Source: Candidatus Bipolaricaulota bacterium | Lineage (GTDB): Bacteria > Bipolaricaulota > Bipolaricaulia > RBG-16-55-9 > DRXL01 | Assembly: GCA_026414955.1 (NCBI GenBank) | Contig: JAOAIA010000040.1 | Location: 1 to 12,347, forward strand | Length of the DNA: 12,347 nucleotides | Direction of reading: 5' to 3' | Shown: one piece after another, positions 5,800-12,347 of the stretch | Numbering within the stretch: the first letter of the stretch is position 1 | Layout: each line of letters begins with the position of its first letter | Made by a program: the position numbers and the translations under genes | The notes under the pieces: model-generated | What the model saw: only the letters and a program-made list of their open reading frames with translations | Told to the model about the DNA's origin: nothing | Database searches by the model: none

Positions 5800-6597
5800 A
5801 TGCGTCGCGCACTGAGTATCGTATTGCTAATCCTAGGGACGCTGGGGTTTGCCCAGCAGATCCCCGTCGTAATCGAGCGTTTAGCAATCTCTCTGTGGCC
5901 GGAGTACGATGACCCCAGATTGCTCGTGATCTACCGTGGGGAGCTGGCGGAAGACCCCACAAGTTCTCTTGTGTTCACTCTTCCCCGCACAGCGCAGATC
6001 CACGCCGTCGCCCACGTCGGCCCTGCTGGAACCTTGCTCACCGACGCGTGGCAGATTCTCCCTGAGGACAACGAGCAGCTCGTGCTCTTCACCCCCGGCA
6101 GTCGTCGCTTTCAAGTAGAGTATTACGACGACGTGCTCGGCACTGCTCCCGAGCGAGCGTTCGTCTTTCAGTTTCGCTCGGATCGCTATGACATAAAAAA
6201 TCTTGAGATCGAAGTGCAGCAACCGTTGCGAGCGACAGGATTTCAAGCCAGCCCTGCCTTGGAACCTCAAGGGGTTGACACTCGCGGCTTCCACTACTTC
6301 GGCAGAAGAGTCGGAGCTGTCCCCCCCGGCACGCTGATCGAGCAGCGCGTCAGCTACAGAAAGACAGATACTCTCCCGTCGTTGCGCCCTGCCGCGCTGA
6401 GTTCTCTCGTATGGGCAGGAGCGGGGCTTATTGTCGCAGCCCTGGGGGTCATAAGCTTGCTATGGCTTCGGCAACGACGACGGACTGCTCGAGCGACGGC
6501 GCCGCAGCGCCCAGCTCGATTTTGTGTGCGCTGCGGCTATCGTTTTCGCGCCGATGAACACTTCTGCCCGCAGTGCGGCCAGCGCCGCTCCGCGTGA
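5800..6597 (+). CDS. Membrane protein with periplasmic domain and cytoplasmic C-terminal zinc ribbon, function unknown
   Basis: This protein of 265 residues has an N-terminal signal sequence (MRRALSIVLLILGTLGFAQQ). A beta-rich extracytoplasmic domain follows (about 25-195) with no motif I can name. A single transmembrane helix (about 202-224) follows it, then a basic RQRRR stop-transfer sequence. The tail is a zinc ribbon with C242-x2-C245 and C256-x2-C259. This topology puts the metal-binding knuckle in the cytoplasm and the larger domain outside. The gene starts 39 bp after the 19-heme cytochrome on the same strand, so it may be an accessory of that operon, for instance in assembly or in sensing periplasmic state. 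That role is inference. The domain could be a carbohydrate-binding or Ig-like fold; I do not recognise a specific family. Confidence 0.8.
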   Translation: MRRALSIVLLILGTLGFAQQIPVVIERLAISLWPEYDDPRLLVIYRGELAEDPTSSLVFTLPRTAQIHAVAHVGPAGTLLTDAWQILPEDNEQLVLFTPGSRRFQVEYYDDVLGTAPERAFVFQFRSDRYDIKNLEIEVQQPLRATGFQASPALEPQGVDTRGFHYFGRRVGAVPPGTLIEQRVSYRKTDTLPSLRPAALSSLVWAGAGLIVAALGVISLLWLRQRRRTARATAPQRPARFCVRCGYRFRADEHFCPQCGQRRSA

Positions 6598-6643
6598 TAC
6601 AGATCAAGTTCTCGCTTGACCTAGCCCAGCTTCCAAGGTGAGC

Positions 6644-6687
6644 ACGCTCATAACACCTGGCTTGCTCCATAAGTAAGCTATGAGCGT
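6644..6687 (+). promoter_or_regulatory. Stem-loop directly abutting the start codon of the first Crp/Fnr gene
   Basis: ACGCTCATA (6644-6652) is perfectly complementary to TATGAGCGT (6679-6687), whose last base is immediately before the ATG at 6688. Nested inside, GCTTGCT (6660-6666) pairs with AGTAAGC (6672-6678) through one G-U pair, with loop CCATA. The resulting structure is about 16 bp with a 7-nt one-sided bulge. It occupies the place where a ribosome site would be, and no clear Shine-Dalgarno sequence is present. It could be a translational control hairpin or a dyad operator for autoregulation. Confidence 0.6.
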
Positions 6688-7356
6688 ATGAAGAGGACGA
6701 AGGAACTGGCTCAATGGCTCGCCTCGCTGGAGCCGACAACGCAAGAGGCCGTGCTGAGCAAGGCCCATACTATGACCTTCCCCCCAGGGGCGGAGATCTA
6801 CGCCCAGGGCGATCCCGTTGACGGCCTCTATATTGTTTTAGAAGGCGCGGTGAAGGAGCTGGCCGTGGTAGAGGGGTGCCTCCGCTTGGTGCGGCTGAGC
6901 GGCCCCGGCGATGTGCTAGGAGCGGGAGAACTCTTCAGCGAGTCGGTGCAGACCATGTCAGCTCTCACGCTCCGACAGACGTGTGTGGCATGGGTGAGCC
7001 AGGCCGATCTGCACGAGCTTTTTTCGGAGTATCCGAGCGTCTTGATCTGGCTGATGAAAGAGTTCTCAACGCAGTTGGGAGAGCTGCGCCGCGCGCTCGT
7101 GGAAACGGTCTATGTCGAGAGTGCGGCCCGATTGACCCGCAAGCTCGTCGAGGTCGCTCAGCGCTTTGGCGAGCGCACTGCTCACGGCGTGCTCATTGAC
7201 ATAAAACTCTCGCGTGACGAGTGGGCGGCGCTCGCGGGCATGGCCCCGGAGACCGTCAGCCGGGTCTTACACGACTTAGAGCGCCGCGGCTGGATCGCCC
7301 TGGAAGGCCGCTATATTCGACTTTTAGAAGAAGAGAAACTGCGTGTGCACTCCTAG
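6688..7356 (+). CDS. Crp/Fnr-family transcription regulator (no cysteine cluster)
   Basis: This protein of 222 residues has the standard family layout. An N-terminal cyclic-nucleotide-like beta-barrel sensor (about 15-125; FPPGAEIYAQGD and GPGDVLGAGELF are typical turns) leads to a long dimerisation helix (about 126-160). A winged helix-turn-helix domain follows (about 165-215). The recognition helix carries E188-T-V-S191-R192, the ExxSR arrangement used by FNR for TTGAT half-sites. The phosphate-binding cassette expected for cAMP (GEL...R-T/S) is incomplete after GEL, and no N-terminal cysteine cluster is present, so the effector is unknown. The start at 6688 is the only good one and is preceded directly by a hairpin. 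It neighbours a second Crp/Fnr gene and the cytochrome operon, so respiratory control is a reasonable inference. Confidence 0.93.
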   Translation: MKRTKELAQWLASLEPTTQEAVLSKAHTMTFPPGAEIYAQGDPVDGLYIVLEGAVKELAVVEGCLRLVRLSGPGDVLGAGELFSESVQTMSALTLRQTCVAWVSQADLHELFSEYPSVLIWLMKEFSTQLGELRRALVETVYVESAARLTRKLVEVAQRFGERTAHGVLIDIKLSRDEWAALAGMAPETVSRVLHDLERRGWIALEGRYIRLLEEEKLRVHS

Positions 7357-7380
7357 GATCTTCTGACATAGCTCAGGCAG

Positions 7381-7409
7381 TTGCATGACCGCCCGCAAAC
7401 GACTACAAT
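7381..7409 (+). promoter_or_regulatory. Sigma-70-type promoter giving a nearly leaderless transcript
   Basis: TTGCAT (7381-7386) is followed after exactly 17 bp by TACAAT (7404-7409), a five-of-six match to the -10 consensus; the -35 keeps TTG. Nine bases separate the -10 from the ATG at 7419, so transcription would begin about 2-4 nt before the start codon. No Shine-Dalgarno sequence is seen, which agrees with leaderless translation. Confidence 0.5.
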
Positions 7410-7418
7410 AGCAGTGTC

Positions 7419-8177
7419 ATGGCCCAAAAGCGTGTGACGATTTCGAGGGAGCGTCCGAAAAGCCTGCCGATCTGCGGTGCCGAGGGCTGTGCTGGGTGTT
7501 CGTGGATTTTCACTGGGCTTGACGCGACCGGCCAGCAAGAACTCCGAAGGCTGATGCGCTCCGTCGAGTATGGGGCCGACGAGGCGATCTTTCACGAGGG
7601 GACACCGGCGTTCGGGTTCTTTATTATCTGCAGTGGGAAGGTCAAGCTGATCAAGCAAGGGCCGGCAGGGAAGCGCCAGATTCTGAAGATCGTCGGGCCG
7701 GGGGAGTTATTAGGCGAGGAGAATCTCTTTGATGGGGGGACGCACACGGCGTCGGCGCGGACGCTGGAGCCGACGCGGGCGCGCTTCATCAAGCGCGAAG
7801 ACTTTTTGGATTTTCTCAAGCGCCATCCCATGATCGCCTTGCACCTTGCTGAAAAAGTCGCGCGCGAGCTCCAGGGCTTCCAAGCGAAGCTCATCGAGAC
7901 GGCGTATGAGAGCTGTCGGGCGCGCTTGGCACGTCTCTTGTTGATGTTAGCAGGGAAGTACGGGACAGTCACGGGGGAGATTCAAGCGCGCATCAGCCGC
8001 ACGGACTTGGCGGAGATGGCGGGGATTTCGACGGAGACCGCGATTCGGACGTTGGGCGAGTTTGAAGAGCGCGGGCTGATCTCGCTGAAGCGGCGCAAGA
8101 TCGCGATTTTAGATCAAGGGGGCTTAGAGGAGTTGGCCGCGCCGCTGCCGGTGGAGACGATCGAGAATTTACTCTAG
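7419..8177 (+). CDS. Crp/Fnr-family transcription regulator with N-terminal cysteine cluster
   Basis: This protein of 252 residues has an N-terminal extension with C19-x4-C24-x2-C27, then the cNMP-like sensor barrel (about 30-130), a dimer helix (about 138-170) and a winged helix-turn-helix (about 185-235). FNR proteins bind a [4Fe-4S] cluster through a similar, differently spaced N-terminal cysteine trio plus an internal cysteine. Here C71 in the barrel, or C166 in the dimer helix, are candidate fourth ligands. An oxygen or NO sensing role is therefore plausible but not shown. The recognition helix reads E206-T-A-I209-R210, so the FNR serine is replaced by Ile and the operator probably differs from TTGAT. 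It is followed by a universal stress protein gene after 13 bp and is probably co-transcribed with it. Confidence 0.93.
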   Translation: MAQKRVTISRERPKSLPICGAEGCAGCSWIFTGLDATGQQELRRLMRSVEYGADEAIFHEGTPAFGFFIICSGKVKLIKQGPAGKRQILKIVGPGELLGEENLFDGGTHTASARTLEPTRARFIKREDFLDFLKRHPMIALHLAEKVARELQGFQAKLIETAYESCRARLARLLLMLAGKYGTVTGEIQARISRTDLAEMAGISTETAIRTLGEFEERGLISLKRRKIAILDQGGLEELAAPLPVETIENLL

Positions 8178-8190
8178 AGAGTGAGAAATA

Positions 8191-8628
8191 ATGTTCAAGC
8201 GCATCTTAGTGCCGACGGACGGGTCGCGCGGCGTGGAGAAGGCGATCAACTGCGCCACGACAATCGCCCTGGCGTTTGACGCCAAGATCTATCTGCTCTT
8301 TGTGGCCGAGCCGCCGGCGCTGCTCTTCGAGTACGCCAACATTGCCGAGAAGAATATTCTTGAGGCGTTACATCAAGAGGGGCAGCGCATCTTGGAGAAG
8401 ACAGCAGATATCATTCGCAAGTCTGGCGTCGAGGAGGTCGAGACGGTGCTCAAGGTGGGCAGTCCGGCCAAAGCGATCTTAGACTTCGTGGACGAGGCGA
8501 AGATCGATCTGATCGTGATGGGGACGCATGGGCGGCGCGGGTTAGATCGGGTGCTGTTGGGGAGCGTCACCGAAGAAGTCGTGCGCTTAGCGAGAGTTCC
8601 GGTGATGACGGTTCGGATGGGGCAATAG
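8191..8628 (+). CDS. Universal stress protein (UspA-family, ATP-binding type)
   Basis: This protein of 145 residues is a single Usp domain starting FKRILVPTDGS, the usual first strand and phosphate-contacting Asp. It ends with the nucleotide-binding signature GTHGRRG-x6-GS (G-x2-G-x9-GS), which marks the ATP-binding subclass, followed by VPVMTVR. Length and fold are full and normal. A weak purine-rich AGAGAGTGAG lies before the ATG. It sits 13 bp after the cysteine-containing Crp/Fnr regulator. In many anaerobes Usp genes are FNR-type targets, so joint control of stress and respiration is a reasonable inference. Confidence 0.95.
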   Translation: MFKRILVPTDGSRGVEKAINCATTIALAFDAKIYLLFVAEPPALLFEYANIAEKNILEALHQEGQRILEKTADIIRKSGVEEVETVLKVGSPAKAILDFVDEAKIDLIVMGTHGRRGLDRVLLGSVTEEVVRLARVPVMTVRMGQ

Positions 8629-8677
8629 CAGTTGTGACAGTTGAGTCGGTAAACTGGGAGCTGTCGAACTGGAAACT
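8629..8677. repeat. Left copy of inverted degenerate repeat flanking tRNA-Val
   Basis: The stretch contains CAGTTGTGACAGTTGAG (8629-8645) and AACTGGGAGCTGTCGAACT (8652-8670) followed by GGAAACT. In reverse complement it matches parts of the downstream hairpin region (8773-8847), with small indels and an internal deletion. It begins directly after the stop of the universal stress protein gene. Confidence 0.55.
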
Positions 8678-8691
8678 TTGCATTGTTCTTC

Positions 8692-8766
8692 GGGCGCTTA
8701 GCTCAGCGGGAGAGCGTCCGCCTTACACGCGGAAGGGCAGAGGTTCGAATCCTCTAGCGCCCACCA
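8692..8766 (+). tRNA. tRNA-Val, anticodon UAC, CCA encoded
   Basis: A full cloverleaf can be drawn. The acceptor stem is GGGCGCT (8692-8698) with AGCGCCC (8756-8762). The D-arm begins GCTC and closes GAGC. The anticodon stem is TCCGC/GCGGA with loop CTTACAC, putting anticodon TAC at 8724-8726. The T-arm is AGAGG-TTCGAAT-CCTCT. A discriminator A and encoded CCA follow (8763-8766). The gene is 75 nt, has no intron, and is a class I tRNA with a short variable loop. Confidence 0.97.
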
Positions 8767-8772
8767 CGAGAC

Positions 8773-8847
8773 AGTTCCAAGTTCGCAGTTCCCAGTTCTG
8801 AGTTTCGGCAAGAGCAAGCCGAACTCAGAACTGTCCAACTGAGAACT
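8773..8847. repeat. Right copy of the flanking repeat, folding into a long hairpin
   Basis: CAGTTCTGAGTT-T-CGGC (8793-8809) pairs with GCCG-AACTCAGAACTG (8818-8833) across loop AAGAGCAA, a 16-bp stem with one bulged T. Beyond small internal loops the pairing continues with CAGTT/AACTG and AGTTC/GAACT, out to about 8780 and 8847. AGTTCCAAGTTCGCAGTTCC (8773-8792) and the following CAGTT are the reverse complement, with small indels, of 8652-8677 on the other side of the tRNA. The hairpin lies between the plus-strand tRNA and the end of the minus-strand protease. It might separate the two transcripts, although no T-run is present for an ordinary terminator. Confidence 0.7.
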
Positions 8848-8852
8848 CCAAG

Positions 8853-11462
8853 CTATTCTGACCCCGTATCTACGACCCCACGAATACGATGCTGTATCTC
8901 TAAGAGATGCGCGTGCGCCAGCGGGTCCTTCACCCCTTCTACTAAGAGATCGCTGATCGCTCGATCTAGGCGCACAAGCTCGGAGTACGCCATCGCCACC
9001 GCGTCGCTGACCCTCTCGGGGGTCTCGTCGGTTGCTAGCTTGATCAGAGTATCTACATAGACGCTCTGGATCGCTCGTTGGAACGAATCCGTCGGCGCTT
9101 GTCTGTTCAAGACATCAGCCCAGATCGCATCGGTGAACCCCTTGAAGTGCTCGGCGAGCGTGTACGGGTTCTCTTCGTCAGAACGATAGGCGTTGTCACG
9201 GATGCGCAGCAGCCGCTCCGGCCAGAACGCCGCGGTCAACACAGAAGCGCGCATCGCCGTGATCGAGTCGTGGATCGGGAAATGAAAGCGCTGGCCGTAT
9301 TGCCAACTCGAGGCCCAGTCCCACCAGCGTTCGCGCGGCATTTTATCTAACAAGTGCTTGGGGAAGCGCTGGGGGATCTCCGGGCTGAACGCGTCGAGCA
9401 CGAAGCGCAGGGCTTCACGCTGCTGCTCCGCAGGGAGAACTTTGAGCGGCGTGAGCACGTCGCCCTTGTGCGCGCGTGTCACTTCCAGGCCGCCCAACGC
9501 TTTGACGTAGCTGATATACCCGCGCATCTGCTGGTAGAGCAAGACGTTCACGGCGCTGCGCAGCGGCCAGTACTCAGCATCTTCAGCGATCACGCGCTCT
9601 TCTAGACCGGGCCAGAGCCGCTCGACTAATCGCTGTAGATCCTTAAAGTACGCAATAGGATCGTCGCTCAGGTCCCACTGGTTGATGCGCGGATCGAGGG
9701 CGTAGGGGTAGTTCCAGGCGTCCTCGTCGGTGCCGTAGAGATGCTGATCTTTGCCGTGCTGCTGGGCAATCGCTTGTAAATCTGGATGCGGCTGGAGCGT
9801 CTCGTTGCCCACGGGCTTGTAGCCCCACTGGATCGCCCAGATATCATACGGCCCTACGGTCGAGCTATAGTACTCCCCTTGGTGCTCGCGGTCTGCTGCG
9901 ATGTTGGGCGGGTTATAGTCCATCACCGACGCGGTGACGCCGTGTTGTTTGGTGTAGTCGGTGTCATGAAGTTCTCTAAACGGCGTGGCGAAGCTCGCTT
10001 TGAAGTTATGTCTCAGCCCCAGGGCGTGGCCCACTTCGTGCATGGTGAGCTCGCGCAACGCCGCACCGATGTACTCTAACGGCATCTCGCCGTCGGGGCC
10101 GACACGCCCGTCAGCCGCAAGCGTCATATTCAAGAGCGCGATATGCGGAGCCATGCCCGTCTCAAAGAAGCAGAGCTTGCCCACGTCGTTGGGGTTGAAG
10201 AGCCGTGCGATCTCACGCGCTTCGATCTCGTCTTGGATGAACGCCAGGGGGTTGTCAACCATGCGCAAGTACTCGTTCGTGAGAGCGCGCACCCAATCAG
10301 CGGTGAAGAGGATATCGGCATTTAAAATCTCGCCGGTGCGGGGGTCAACGTCCGATGGGCCGATGGCGAAGACCGACGAGACCGAGGGCATCCAGCGTAT
10401 CGTCGAGTAGCGGGCATCGCCGGGGTCCCAGTTGGGGTCGTTGGGCTGGTCTAAAGCGAGAATCGCGTTCTTGAAGCCCGCGGCCTCAAACGCTTTGTTC
10501 CAGGCTTCAACCCCTTGTTTGATATACGGGCGAAACTCTTTGGGGATCGTGTTCTCCAGATAGAAGATGATGGGCTTGATCGGCTCAGAGAGCGGCGCAT
10601 AGGGGTCCTTCTTCTCTAATCTCCAGCGATTGACGAGACGGACGGAGTTTGTTGGGCTTGTCTGGCGCTCATAGTCTTTGTAGGTCGTGACAAAATACCC
10701 GACACGATCGTCAGCGAGCCTGGGCTTCATCGGTTCTTCGGGGAGCGCCAGCACGCTGTAGTGCAGCGCGATGGGCAGGGTCTTCTCGTCGGGGAGAATA
10801 GCGAAGACCCGACCAGGAACGTTCGTCAACGGGGCCAACGCAGCAAATGTCAGATCGGCTTCGATCTCGATATTTCTCGGAAATCCCTTCACCGACGAGA
10901 TCGTCGAGCGCGTGGGGTCGAGCCGGAAGCCGGTCTTAAAGACCGCTGGCAGATAGTCAGCCAAGTTCGGCCAGTCGGAGACAAAGAGTCCTGTTGCGTC
11001 TATGAGATACCGTCCGGCAGCATCATCGCGGGCGACGAGGGAAAACGCGCGCCGCACCGAGTCGCGAAAGCCCAACTGCACCATCTTTTCTAAGGGCGTG
11101 CCGGGGGCGGCGCGAAAGTACGGGTTGCGCGTCAGCAGCTCGATCTTGTCGTTGCGGAAGCGAAACTGCAACAGATCCGAGTCCAACGGATACCCAGTCA
11201 GCAGAAACGACTCGCCGATGCCGCGAGCCATCTGGACGACGACTAAGAAATCTTTGCCGAAGTGACTCTGTGTGACCTCAAGATAGAGCGTGCCGTCTTT
11301 CTTGAGATAGGCGTTGAAGAAGCCGGGGATGGCTTTCATCTCGGCGACGAACGCTTCGATAGGGCCTTTGGCGGGAGCCTCTTGCGAGACCAGGGAATAA
11401 TTCAGCACCACACTCGATACCGCGATGACCGTCAAGGCTGCGACTAGCTTGTGAGCACGCAT
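8853..11462 (-). CDS. Secreted zinc metalloprotease, metzincin of DUF5117/DUF4953 type
   Basis: This protein of 869 residues has an N-terminal hydrophobic signal sequence (about residues 5-25). The zinc site H475-E476-V-G-H479-x2-G-x2-H485 is a complete HExxHxxGxxH metzincin motif with general-base Glu. SVM514DY, 29 residues after the last His, fits the Met-turn. The long N-terminal half (about 30-290) matches the DUF5117 region in layout and the catalytic and C-terminal part the DUF4953 region, families found together in large bacterial zinc-dependent proteases. It should act outside the cytoplasm on proteins or peptides; the substrate is unknown. AAGGAGGAG lies just before the ATG and TATAAT about 40 bp upstream. 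It is transcribed towards the tRNA and away from the dehydrogenase, with no evident tie to the cytochromes. Confidence 0.94.
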   Translation of the reverse strand: MRAHKLVAALTVIAVSSVVLNYSLVSQEAPAKGPIEAFVAEMKAIPGFFNAYLKKDGTLYLEVTQSHFGKDFLVVVQMARGIGESFLLTGYPLDSDLLQFRFRNDKIELLTRNPYFRAAPGTPLEKMVQLGFRDSVRRAFSLVARDDAAGRYLIDATGLFVSDWPNLADYLPAVFKTGFRLDPTRSTISSVKGFPRNIEIEADLTFAALAPLTNVPGRVFAILPDEKTLPIALHYSVLALPEEPMKPRLADDRVGYFVTTYKDYERQTSPTNSVRLVNRWRLEKKDPYAPLSEPIKPIIFYLENTIPKEFRPYIKQGVEAWNKAFEAAGFKNAILALDQPNDPNWDPGDARYSTIRWMPSVSSVFAIGPSDVDPRTGEILNADILFTADWVRALTNEYLRMVDNPLAFIQDEIEAREIARLFNPNDVGKLCFFETGMAPHIALLNMTLAADGRVGPDGEMPLEYIGAALRELTMHEVGHALGLRHNFKASFATPFRELHDTDYTKQHGVTASVMDYNPPNIAADREHQGEYYSSTVGPYDIWAIQWGYKPVGNETLQPHPDLQAIAQQHGKDQHLYGTDEDAWNYPYALDPRINQWDLSDDPIAYFKDLQRLVERLWPGLEERVIAEDAEYWPLRSAVNVLLYQQMRGYISYVKALGGLEVTRAHKGDVLTPLKVLPAEQQREALRFVLDAFSPEIPQRFPKHLLDKMPRERWWDWASSWQYGQRFHFPIHDSITAMRASVLTAAFWPERLLRIRDNAYRSDEENPYTLAEHFKGFTDAIWADVLNRQAPTDSFQRAIQSVYVDTLIKLATDETPERVSDAVAMAYSELVRLDRAISDLLVEGVKDPLAHAHLLEIQHRIRGVVDTGSE

Positions 11463-11466
11463 ATTG

Positions 11467-11475
11467 CTCCTCCTT
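11467..11475 (-). promoter_or_regulatory. Strong ribosome binding site of the metalloprotease gene
   Basis: The minus strand reads AAGGAGGAG and then CAAT before the ATG at 11462. It is a near-perfect Shine-Dalgarno sequence at normal spacing, fixes the start, and contrasts with the Crp/Fnr genes, which lack one. Confidence 0.85.
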
Positions 11476-11499
11476 CGTGCACCTTATTCTTAAGAAGCT

Positions 11500-11528
11500 A
11501 TTATAAATGGAACTACGCTCGGTTGCTA
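11500..11528 (-). promoter_or_regulatory. Promoter of the metalloprotease gene
   Basis: On the minus strand a perfect TATAAT (11505 to 11500) has TAGCAA (11528 to 11523) 17 bp upstream, a poor -35. The predicted start near 11493 falls inside the perfect palindrome TTCTTAAGAA (11487-11496), a possible operator. Only the -10 is convincing. Confidence 0.5.
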
Positions 11529-11536
11529 GAGCGCAC

Positions 11537-11565
11537 TTGACGCCGCCGCGCGCACCGCGTAGCAT
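11537..11565 (+). promoter_or_regulatory. Sigma-70-type promoter of the short-chain dehydrogenase gene
   Basis: TTGACG (11537-11542), five of six to consensus, is followed after 17 bp by TAGCAT (11560-11565), four of six. Transcription would start near 11572, leaving a leader of about 19 nt that contains AGGGGG (11581-11586) as ribosome site before the ATG at 11591. Confidence 0.6.
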
Positions 11566-11590
11566 ACATAAAGTGCACAAAGGGGGAACT

Positions 11591-12334
11591 ATGAAGCGTC
11601 TGGAGGAGAAAGTGGCGATCATCACCGGATCGGGGCGCGGGATCGGGCGCGAAACAGCCCTGCTCTTTGCCCACGAAGGGGCTACCGTCGTCGTCAGCGA
11701 TATAGATTCTGCATTGGGAGAGCAGACCACTACAGAGATCCGACGCGCCGGCGGCACGGCGATCTTCGTGCGCGCCGACGTCGCTCAGAGAGCCGATGCG
11801 CAACTCCTCGCCGAGACGACGGCCAAAGAATTCGGACGGATAGATATCTTAGTGAACAACGCGGGAATTCTCAGAGACGCGACGCTGCTCAAGATGACCG
11901 AAGAGCAGTTCGACCAAGTCATCTCTGTCAATCTCAAGGGGGTCTTCAACTGCACCCAAGCTGTCGCGCCCATCATGATACAGCAGGGCCGGGGCAAGAT
12001 TATTAATGTGAGTTCTGTCGTTGCGCTCTACGGGAACTTCGGGCAGACCAACTACGTAGCCGCGAAGGCCGGGGTGATCGGGATGACCAGGGTCTGGGCG
12101 CGGGAGCTGGGGCGCAAGGGCATTTGCGTCAACGTCGTCTGTCCGGGATTTATCTCCACGGAGATGGTCAAGAGCGTCCCAGAGAAGATCTTAGAAGCCA
12201 TGAAAGAGAAGGTCCCGTTGGGACGGCTCGGCGCACCGAGAGAAGTCGCACAACTCTTTCTCTTCTTAGCGTCCGACGAGGCGAACTACATCAACGGGGC
12301 CGTGATCAGCATTGATGGGGGAATTACAGTCTAA
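11591..12334 (+). CDS. fabG: FabG-like short-chain dehydrogenase/reductase
   Basis: This protein of 247 residues is a classical SDR. The cofactor-binding motif T12-G-S-G-R-G-I-G19 opens the Rossmann fold, and N89-N-A-G92 follows. The catalytic tetrad is N114, S142, Y155 and K159 (NYVAAK). The C-terminus INGAVISIDGG is typical of 3-oxoacyl-ACP and acetoacetyl-CoA reductases. D37 at the end of the second strand suggests NAD(H) preference, whereas E. coli FabG uses NADPH; this is inference from family rules. The likely reaction is reduction of a 3-oxoacyl thioester or oxidation of a hydroxyacyl group. No fatty-acid synthesis genes are visible, so the physiological substrate is open. An upstream extension of the frame to 11507 would run through the promoter and is rejected in favour of ATG 11591, with AGGGGG upstream. 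Confidence 0.93.
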   Translation: MKRLEEKVAIITGSGRGIGRETALLFAHEGATVVVSDIDSALGEQTTTEIRRAGGTAIFVRADVAQRADAQLLAETTAKEFGRIDILVNNAGILRDATLLKMTEEQFDQVISVNLKGVFNCTQAVAPIMIQQGRGKIINVSSVVALYGNFGQTNYVAAKAGVIGMTRVWARELGRKGICVNVVCPGFISTEMVKSVPEKILEAMKEKVPLGRLGAPREVAQLFLFLASDEANYINGAVISIDGGITV

Positions 12335-12347
12335 GCAACGTGATGAC

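Noticed and set aside
6603..6620. Possible Crp/Fnr operator (ATCAAG-N6-CTTGAC)
   Set aside because: The half-sites face the opposite way to the TTGAT-N4-ATCAA consensus and the spacing is wrong; a 5-6 bp inverted repeat is expected by chance.

Overview
The window is bacterial chromosomal DNA of moderate-to-high GC (not computed) from an organism with a large c-type cytochrome inventory. The phylum cannot be fixed from sequence alone. The multiheme cytochromes, membrane b-type cytochromes, Crp/Fnr regulators and probable leaderless promoters suggest an uncultivated anaerobic or facultative respiring lineage; that is inference.

Region 1 (1-5760) is a plus-strand respiratory cluster. It opens with the 3' end of a large multiheme cytochrome whose tail matches the tail of the last gene of the cluster. 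A gap with three small hairpins follows. Then come two tandem 'c-b' modules, each a membrane-anchored multiheme cytochrome c followed by a cytochrome b561/FdnI-type membrane protein: 7 hemes + b, then 9 hemes + b. The last gene encodes a 19-heme protein with a NapC/NirT/NrfH-like N-terminal quinol-dehydrogenase module. The four genes from about 417 to 3984 overlap at each stop/start, and the 19-heme gene follows 21 bp later, so they look like one operon. The window contains at least 39 c-heme attachment motifs. The likely job is moving electrons from the quinol pool to periplasmic or extracellular acceptors (or the reverse), by analogy with the Cbc/ImcH quinone oxidoreductases of Geobacter. 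The terminal acceptor is not in view.

Region 2 (5800-8628) holds a secreted/membrane protein with a cytoplasmic zinc ribbon, two tandem Crp/Fnr-family regulators and a universal stress protein. The first regulator begins directly after a stem-loop. The second appears to be transcribed from a promoter so close to its ATG that the mRNA would be nearly leaderless, and it carries an N-terminal cysteine cluster. Redox control of the neighbouring cytochrome operon is plausible but unproven.

Region 3 (8629-8852) holds a tRNA-Val(UAC) gene with encoded CCA, flanked by inverted copies of a degenerate repeat. The downstream copy folds into a long hairpin between the tRNA and the convergent protease gene.

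Region 4 (8853-12334) holds a large secreted zinc metalloprotease (metzincin, DUF5117/DUF4953 type) on the minus strand. A FabG-like short-chain dehydrogenase is divergently transcribed from it, with recognisable promoters for both genes in the 128-bp space between them. No stretch over 300 bases lacks a gene. No CRISPR array, insertion sequence or rRNA was seen.
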